Assembly (NCBI RefSeq): GCF_032854445.1
Contig: NC_088295.1
Span: 59,561,249 to 59,625,248 of the forward strand
Origin: Liolophura sinensis
Lineage: Eukaryota > Mollusca > Polyplacophora > Chitonida > Chitonidae
DNA length: 64,000 nt
Reading direction: 5' to 3'
In this document: in pieces, positions 60,880-64,000 of the stretch
Position numbering within the stretch: the stretch's first letter is position 1
How the letters are laid out: each line of letters begins with the position of its first letter
Translations under genes and position numbers: made by a program
Notes under the pieces: generated by a model
The model's database searches: none
Told to the model about the DNA's origin: nothing
What the model saw: the letters and a program-made list of their open reading frames with translations, nothing else

Positions 60880-61034
60880 TCCGGCCGTAAGTGGGAAGCT
60901 CGGCCAGCAACCTGCGGATGGTCGTGGGTTTCCCCCGGGCTGTGCCCGGTTTCCACCCACCATAATGCTGGCCGCCGTCGTATAAGTGAAATATTCTTGA
61001 GTACGGCGTAAAACACCAATCAAAAAAAAAAAAA
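60880..61034 (+). mobile_element. SINE (family 1) 3' half, duplicate of 55873-56023
   Basis: Same truncated copy with the same flanking duplication, carried by the segmental duplication. Its poly-A end is a few bases longer. Confidence 0.85.
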
Positions 61035-61798
61035 ATATTTGAAAGACCCAGTGTTTATTTACAGGAAGACCTCATGTAGTCTCTCACTCAGTACCTAATA
61101 ATTTGGTCAGCTAAGTGGCTTTCTGTCCCTGGAAAACCATTCGCTTCTTTTCATTAGCCCGAACACCTCGTTAGTACATTACATAGAAAGCTGCTAGAAA
61201 CAAAAACATCTCTTACAGGAAACGTGGCGTGAAGCTAGGGTTTAATCCTGAAAGCGTGGGTAGATTTTTTTAGAAGTATTCATAAAAGAGTAACTGTACC
61301 ATGAGAATTTGTGTATTTTAATTTTTTTCAAAAATGCCCTTTAATGTTGAATGAAATGGAAATGTATATTTTATCGTACTACATACACAATGACCGTGGG
61401 GTTAAATTTCTACGAGTTGAAAATCACATGTTTGTATCTTCAAGATTTCCGGACAAATTAAAAACATGATTTGGTTGTTTGTTTAACGCCTTAAGCGCAA
61501 AATTTTGACACAGACGATGGTAACCAGAAATATCGGTGTAATCGTTTCATCACATGTTGGGGAACTTGCACGTTGCATATGTCATACTTGTGACACGTAA
61601 GAGGTCTGTACTGACTGAATTATACACCCAGTGCTCCGAAACAAATGAAAACAGAGGAAGATTAAAATTCCCTGTCCGACCCATGTCATATAGAGATATA
61701 AATGGAACGAACTGAAGCACGCTGCAAAAAAAAAAACAAAAAAAAAAAAACACTTCCAATGATATTTCTGGGCCTTTCCTCACATTTGTGTTACGTTA

Positions 61799-61840
61799 AA
61801 CCTGGGATACGACATCGGATTTCATTTTGTATCCCAGGTT
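61799..61840. repeat. Stem-loop, duplicate copy
   Basis: Both 12-bp arms of the hairpin at 56771-56812 are unchanged here, while the loop has one difference. Confidence 0.6.
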
Positions 61841-63306
61841 AAATGTAGCCTTGGGATACTCTAAATATAAAATGTGTCAATAAAGAAATGTGTCTTGCAA
61901 TTGCTCACATATAAAATTTGAACTTAATTTCATGCATAATGCACAGACGGGAAAACGGTAAACAAGAGATCCAAGCATAGTCGTTCTAAACAGCGCGTGT
62001 CACCTACAACGTTACACAAGGCGAAACAATGTTTCGACACAAGAAGGGTAGCGGAATATAACTGCGGTTTGGTCAATGATTTATGTTTGTCCAAATATCA
62101 TCTGTATGGAAACGTGTTTATTGCAAAAACGATTACTTTAAGAAGCAAGTGACAATAGTCGCAATTTAGTATCAGTAGTACCAGTTCTTAGAATCTGGGT
62201 CAGTGACATTTTTAGTTTCACTCAATCCGGTAGGTCCCATTTGGCCTATTACGACAGTCAGTCAATCATTTGTGAAGTAGTGTAGTAGAGGACAAACAAA
62301 GAGAAATGAGAACCAGAGAGGAGAGCTGTTGTATTTAGACAGATATTTTTTAACGGGAGCGGATGCTAAAGAACACAAATATCCAAAGAAAAAACGAGTT
62401 AAGGAGTACATGAAGGACTGTAATTGAAGTGGTCAGTGCTCTTACTGATATTACTGTTCTGAAACAACCCTGCAATATTGTGCTGGACATATGTTGACCG
62501 AAAGAGTGACGATTAATTAAACTTTCAAAACTTACCCCAAGAGCAAAGCACATATATGACCTGAGTGTCAAGAGGAGCAGACATTGGTCTGTATCTGGGT
62601 TCTGATAGATTACAATTCATTAGAATGTAAGGTGTTTCATTCAACTCGGCTCTATTACAGTCGTTTCATTCTGTCTTTGAGATACAGTACAGTGGAAACC
62701 TCCTGCACTCATAAGCCTATCTACACATTTATATGGGAAAGTTGACACTAACTTGCCAAAGGTCGGGGATTTACGCCGGGTAATTTGGTTATCTCCTCAA
62801 AGCGCCTTCATCTAAGTGAAAAATTCTTGGAAGTGTCGTTATGTATCTTGAGTAAGAAGAACACCAATCAGACATGCCTCAGGAAACAGACTCAACACCA
62901 TTAAATATGACAGTTCAGGAAGTCCATTCAATATATTTTAAATTGTCTTAGAACATAAAGACGTCACCAAAGACAGTAATATGGGAAAAAGTGAATATAC
63001 AAAAACATGCAATACCGACTAGTGTAGTTTACAATTATGTCAAATGCGCTTAGGAACAGATACGCACAGAAATTACACGAAGACGTCATTACGTAGCATT
63101 CATGTTATACATTCCATAGTGCATTCCACAAACAACACTAAGGTGAAGAGTTCAGTATATACAAAAGGACGGCATTAATCAATGATGCATCTTTTAAGCC
63201 GAGGTTTCTTTTCTCTCCCAGAGCAAAGATGACAAAGAACGCAAAACATTTCCTTCATCTTTGACCAGATTTTTGCACTCTACGATGTAACTGTTTAAAT
63301 CGTCTC

Positions 63307-63906
63307 TCACAAGAATTTGGTATTCAGGGGACAGTATCTCACGGTATGGGCTGTATCTCCAGATGTTCCACATATGGGACATGTGTACCTTCGCAAAACA
63401 GGGCACGTCACTCTTCCCCTCGAGTCCTTCAGAAGATGGGAACCATATACAGATAAAGTTTCTCCATTGTTCTTACAGAACACACACACCGTGTTTCTCA
63501 TTGGGACATCTTTGCTGGGCTGAACTCGTGTATCTGAGGCAACAGATCTGGAGTAGAGCTGGGGAGAAGATCGCAATCTGACCTGATAAAGATCAAACTC
63601 GTCCATTTCCCTCTCGACGCCGTTTGTGAAAAAATCGTCTCGTTCTGTGATGCGAATGTGGTCTAGGGCGTTGAGCGGACTACTGATGTCTTTAAAAAGC
63701 AACTGAAGGAACTCGTCTTGGAGTGATGCCCAGGGGCAGGTTTCTGTACTGGATCTGGAGGAGTAGCTGGGGGTCGGGCTGGGGTACAGGGAAGAGACAG
63801 ACTCGCTCTGTTCATTACAACTATCTCCACAGTTGACCAAGTTTAGGATTGAGGACAAGTCGGGAAAGTCCTCAACAAGGTAATCGTAGTTGTTGACGGA
63901 TTCCAT
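63307..63906 (-). CDS. nanos: Nanos-like RNA-binding zinc-finger protein (N4)
   Basis: An intact single exon of 199 residues, almost identical to N3 but two residues shorter in the Ser-rich region. All eight zinc ligands are present (Cys141, Cys144, His157, Cys168, Cys176, Cys179, His187, Cys192). The start [10 protein letters not shown] aligns with N3. Its promoter block and TATA (63987-63994) are inside the window, and the rest of its upstream flank lies beyond the end. Confidence 0.93.
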   Translation of the reverse strand: MESVNNYDYLVEDFPDLSSILNLVNCGDSCNEQSESVSSLYPSPTPSYSSRSSTETCPWASLQDEFLQLLFKDISSPLNALDHIRITERDDFFTNGVEREMDEFDLYQVRLRSSPQLYSRSVASDTRVQPSKDVPMRNTVCVFCKNNGETLSVYGSHLLKDSRGRVTCPVLRRYTCPICGTSGDTAHTVRYCPLNTKFL

Positions 63907-63986
63907 GTCGCTGTTACTATCTTGTAAGTATGAAGTGATGTGTGTGAGATAACTGGAGAATCTAACCTCTAAGTGGATAATCGGAG

Positions 63987-63994
63987 TTTATATA
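63987..63994 (-). promoter_or_regulatory. nanos: TATA box of nanos N4
   Basis: TATATAAA on the minus strand at the same distance from the ATG as in N3. Confidence 0.65.
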
Positions 63995-64000
63995 TTCTAA

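Larger units (their letters stand above)
53880..63990. repeat. Tandem 5-kb duplication carrying nanos N3 and N4
   Basis: The nanos start codons of N2, N3 and N4 are about 5.00 and 5.03 kb apart. The whole intergenic sequence is repeated, including the same SINE at the same site, with only small insertions and deletions visible. Confidence 0.93.

Overview
The window looks like invertebrate nuclear DNA, most likely from a mollusc or another lophotrochozoan. It is AT-rich and has spliced genes with GT-AG introns. It carries several families of tRNA-derived SINEs whose sequence (heads ending in a GAGTTCAAGTCC box, tails of AAATA repeats) resembles widespread molluscan SINEs, one Tx1/L1-like LINE, and nanos-type zinc-finger genes. 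No bacterial, viral or organellar gene was seen.

Region 1 (1 to about 9.6 kb) holds the 3' part of a gene (gene 1, plus strand) made only of micro-exons of 19-41 nt. They lie in three tandem genomic segments and strictly alternate between exons entering in phase 0 and leaving in phase 1 (type A) and exons entering in phase 1 and leaving in phase 0 (type B). Together they encode a proline-rich, acidic repeat. Region 2 (9.6-21.8 kb) is intergenic, with SINE relics and a 5.3-kb, 5'-truncated, frame-broken LINE on the minus strand bounded by a 16-bp target-site duplication.

Region 3 (21.85-45.9 kb) is the most unusual part: an apparently complete gene (gene 2, plus strand) with a TATA box and initiator, a 5' UTR exon, a signal-peptide exon, four short unique exons, then thirteen repeats of a 19-nt exon A plus a 50-nt exon B, a terminal exon with the stop codon, and a spliced 3' UTR. 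Each A+B pair is exactly 69 nt and encodes a 23-residue repeat (GPLSQD followed by DAAPMFIVPPRRDRPIS). The exon lengths, with the one damaged unit counted as 50 nt, sum to a multiple of three, giving about 378 residues. Most of the array sits in 1.1-1.3-kb tandem genomic units. Gene 1 and gene 2 share exon phases and the intron sequence just after exon A, so they are paralogues. I do not recognise the product; it should be secreted.

Region 4 (45.9-64 kb) holds a cluster of four nanos-like single-exon genes: N1 (plus strand, 51.5 kb), N2 (minus, 53.3-53.9 kb, a pseudogene that has lost the last His and Cys of its zinc finger), and N3 and N4 (minus, 58.3 and 63.3 kb). N3 and N4 lie in near-identical 5-kb tandem segments. 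N1 lies in inverted orientation between two segments that are otherwise colinear with those units. Nanos proteins bind mRNA 3' UTRs with Pumilio and recruit deadenylases in germline and stem cells; here that is inferred from the intact C2HC zinc-finger pair.

Limits: exon calls rest on splice-site consensus, phase and repeat homology read by eye. No similarity search, transcript alignment or computed identity was available.
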